A stretch of DNA of 6,341 bases, taken from the NCBI GenBank assembly GCA_019312685.1, contig JAFDCR010000081.1, forward strand, positions 1 to 6,341, given 5' to 3'. Position 1 is the first letter of the stretch; every line of letters starts with the position of its first letter. The stretch is from Deltaproteobacteria bacterium (lineage in GTDB: Bacteria > Desulfobacterota > Desulfobulbia > Desulfobulbales > BM004). Below are positions 5,694 to 6,341 of the stretch, piece after piece. A program made the position numbers and the translations under genes. The notes beneath the pieces were generated by a model that did not search any database, was not told where the DNA came from, and saw only the letters and a program-made list of their open reading frames with translations.

Positions 5694-6341
5694 TTATTCC
5701 CCCCAGAGTGCTTCGGCAAGACCAGAAGTCCTTTTGATCCGCCGTTTAACCGCTGAAACAAAAATTTCCTTCCTGCCCCAGATCTCTATCGATTCCCTGG
5801 CCCTGGTGATACCGGTGTAGATCAATTCCCTGGTCAGGACAGGCGAGTCCTGGTCCGGGAGAATGAGAAGCACTTTGGCAAATTCCGATCCCTGGCTTTT
5901 ATGGACTGTCATGGCAAAAACCGTTTCATGGGGGGGAAGCAGGGGCAGGGCAATATCCCTTACGGCCCCGGTTTCTTCCTTGAAGAAGGCCCGCAAAGAT
6001 TTTTTCCTGTCCGGATCGGGCAGGATGATTCCGACATCACCGTTGAACAACTGCAGGTTATAATCGTTTTGCGTCACCATCACAGGCTGTCCTGCTGAGA
6101 AATGCATTGCAGGCACAGGATGATTGTACTTTTCTCCGTATGAATGAGGAGTTTTCCCTGTCTTAAGCTGATGTGCCAGAACCCGGTTTATTCTTTGCAC
6201 CCCATAAGGTCCTCTGCGAAGCCCGCAGAGGATCCGGAAATCGTCCAGGGCTCCAAAGCAGTTCTCAGGATCATGAGTTCGCTGCATCAAAGCATACCGC
6301 TTAAATCCGTCCCAGTTCTGCAGTTTGTCAGCCAGTGCCGC
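5694..6341 (-). CDS. recD: Exodeoxyribonuclease V alpha subunit RecD, C-terminal part (cut by window edge)
   Basis: RecD is the fast 5'-3' SF1 helicase of the RecBCD complex, which processes double-strand DNA ends for recombination and degrades foreign linear DNA. The frame is open from the right edge to a TAA at 5694, giving 215 C-terminal residues out of a protein usually near 600. Counting from the edge, RILCGLRRGPYGVQRIN (36-52) is a conserved pre-motif region; GQPVMVTQNDYNLQLFNGD (84-102) is the loop preceding the SH3-like insert; TVHKSQGSEF (145-154) is helicase motif V; LTRELIYTGITRARE (169-183) contains motif VI; TSGLAEAL (205-212) closes the protein. The L-P-x-Q/D-x-S/T-P-V-L/V-T-R-E-L spacing fits RecD of RecBCD better than the stand-alone RecD2 type, but the N-terminal Walker A and RecB-contacting domain lie outside the window. 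recB and recC would be expected further right. No terminator hairpin follows the stop. Confidence 0.87.
   Translation of the reverse strand, partial: AALADKLQNWDGFKRYALMQRTHDPENCFGALDDFRILCGLRRGPYGVQRINRVLAHQLKTGKTPHSYGEKYNHPVPAMHFSAGQPVMVTQNDYNLQLFNGDVGIILPDPDRKKSLRAFFKEETGAVRDIALPLLPPHETVFAMTVHKSQGSEFAKVLLILPDQDSPVLTRELIYTGITRARESIEIWGRKEIFVSAVKRRIKRTSGLAEALWGE

Overview
This window looks like an ordinary chromosomal housekeeping stretch from a Gram-negative bacterium, most plausibly a member of the former Deltaproteobacteria (Desulfobacterota, for example a Desulfobulbus-like lineage). That placement is an inference. It rests on a cdaA-cdaR-glmM gene set (common in Firmicutes but also present in this group) beside a proteobacterial-type RecD, moderate base composition, and two copies of a structured intergenic repeat of a kind I recall from many Gram-negative genomes. 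No phage, transposase, CRISPR, tRNA or rRNA gene is visible.

Layout, left to right. (1) A class I/II PLP-dependent aminotransferase on the + strand runs in from the left edge and lacks its N-terminus. (2) A convergent intergenic region (1002-1383) holds an AT-only hairpin and dispersed repeat copy 1. (3) A tightly overlapping minus-strand operon is read right to left as cdaA (diadenylate cyclase), cdaR (YbbR-domain membrane protein) and glmM (phosphoglucosamine mutase). The junctions overlap by 25 bp and 4 bp. (4) An AT-rich divergent intergenic region (4502-4762) should hold the promoters for cdaA and for the next gene. (5) A small nitroreductase-family flavoprotein lies on the + strand; its best start is the ATG at 4763, behind a strong ribosome binding site. 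(6) A second convergent intergenic region (5345-5693) holds dispersed repeat copy 2. (7) The C-terminal part of RecD, on the minus strand, runs off the right edge.

The functional core is the operon. CdaA makes the second messenger c-di-AMP, CdaR is its membrane-anchored partner and regulator, and GlmM makes glucosamine-1-phosphate, the entry point to UDP-GlcNAc for peptidoglycan and lipopolysaccharide. In Firmicutes the three products interact, so the gene order suggests the same link between cell-wall precursor supply and c-di-AMP here. The aminotransferase, nitroreductase and RecD have no evident link to the operon.

I do not see an undescribed multi-gene system. The feature most worth a second look is the pair of intergenic repeats. 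They share a skeleton and orientation, both lie between convergent genes, and at the matching position each carries a long-range inverted repeat whose arm sequences differ completely between copies while pairing within each copy is kept.
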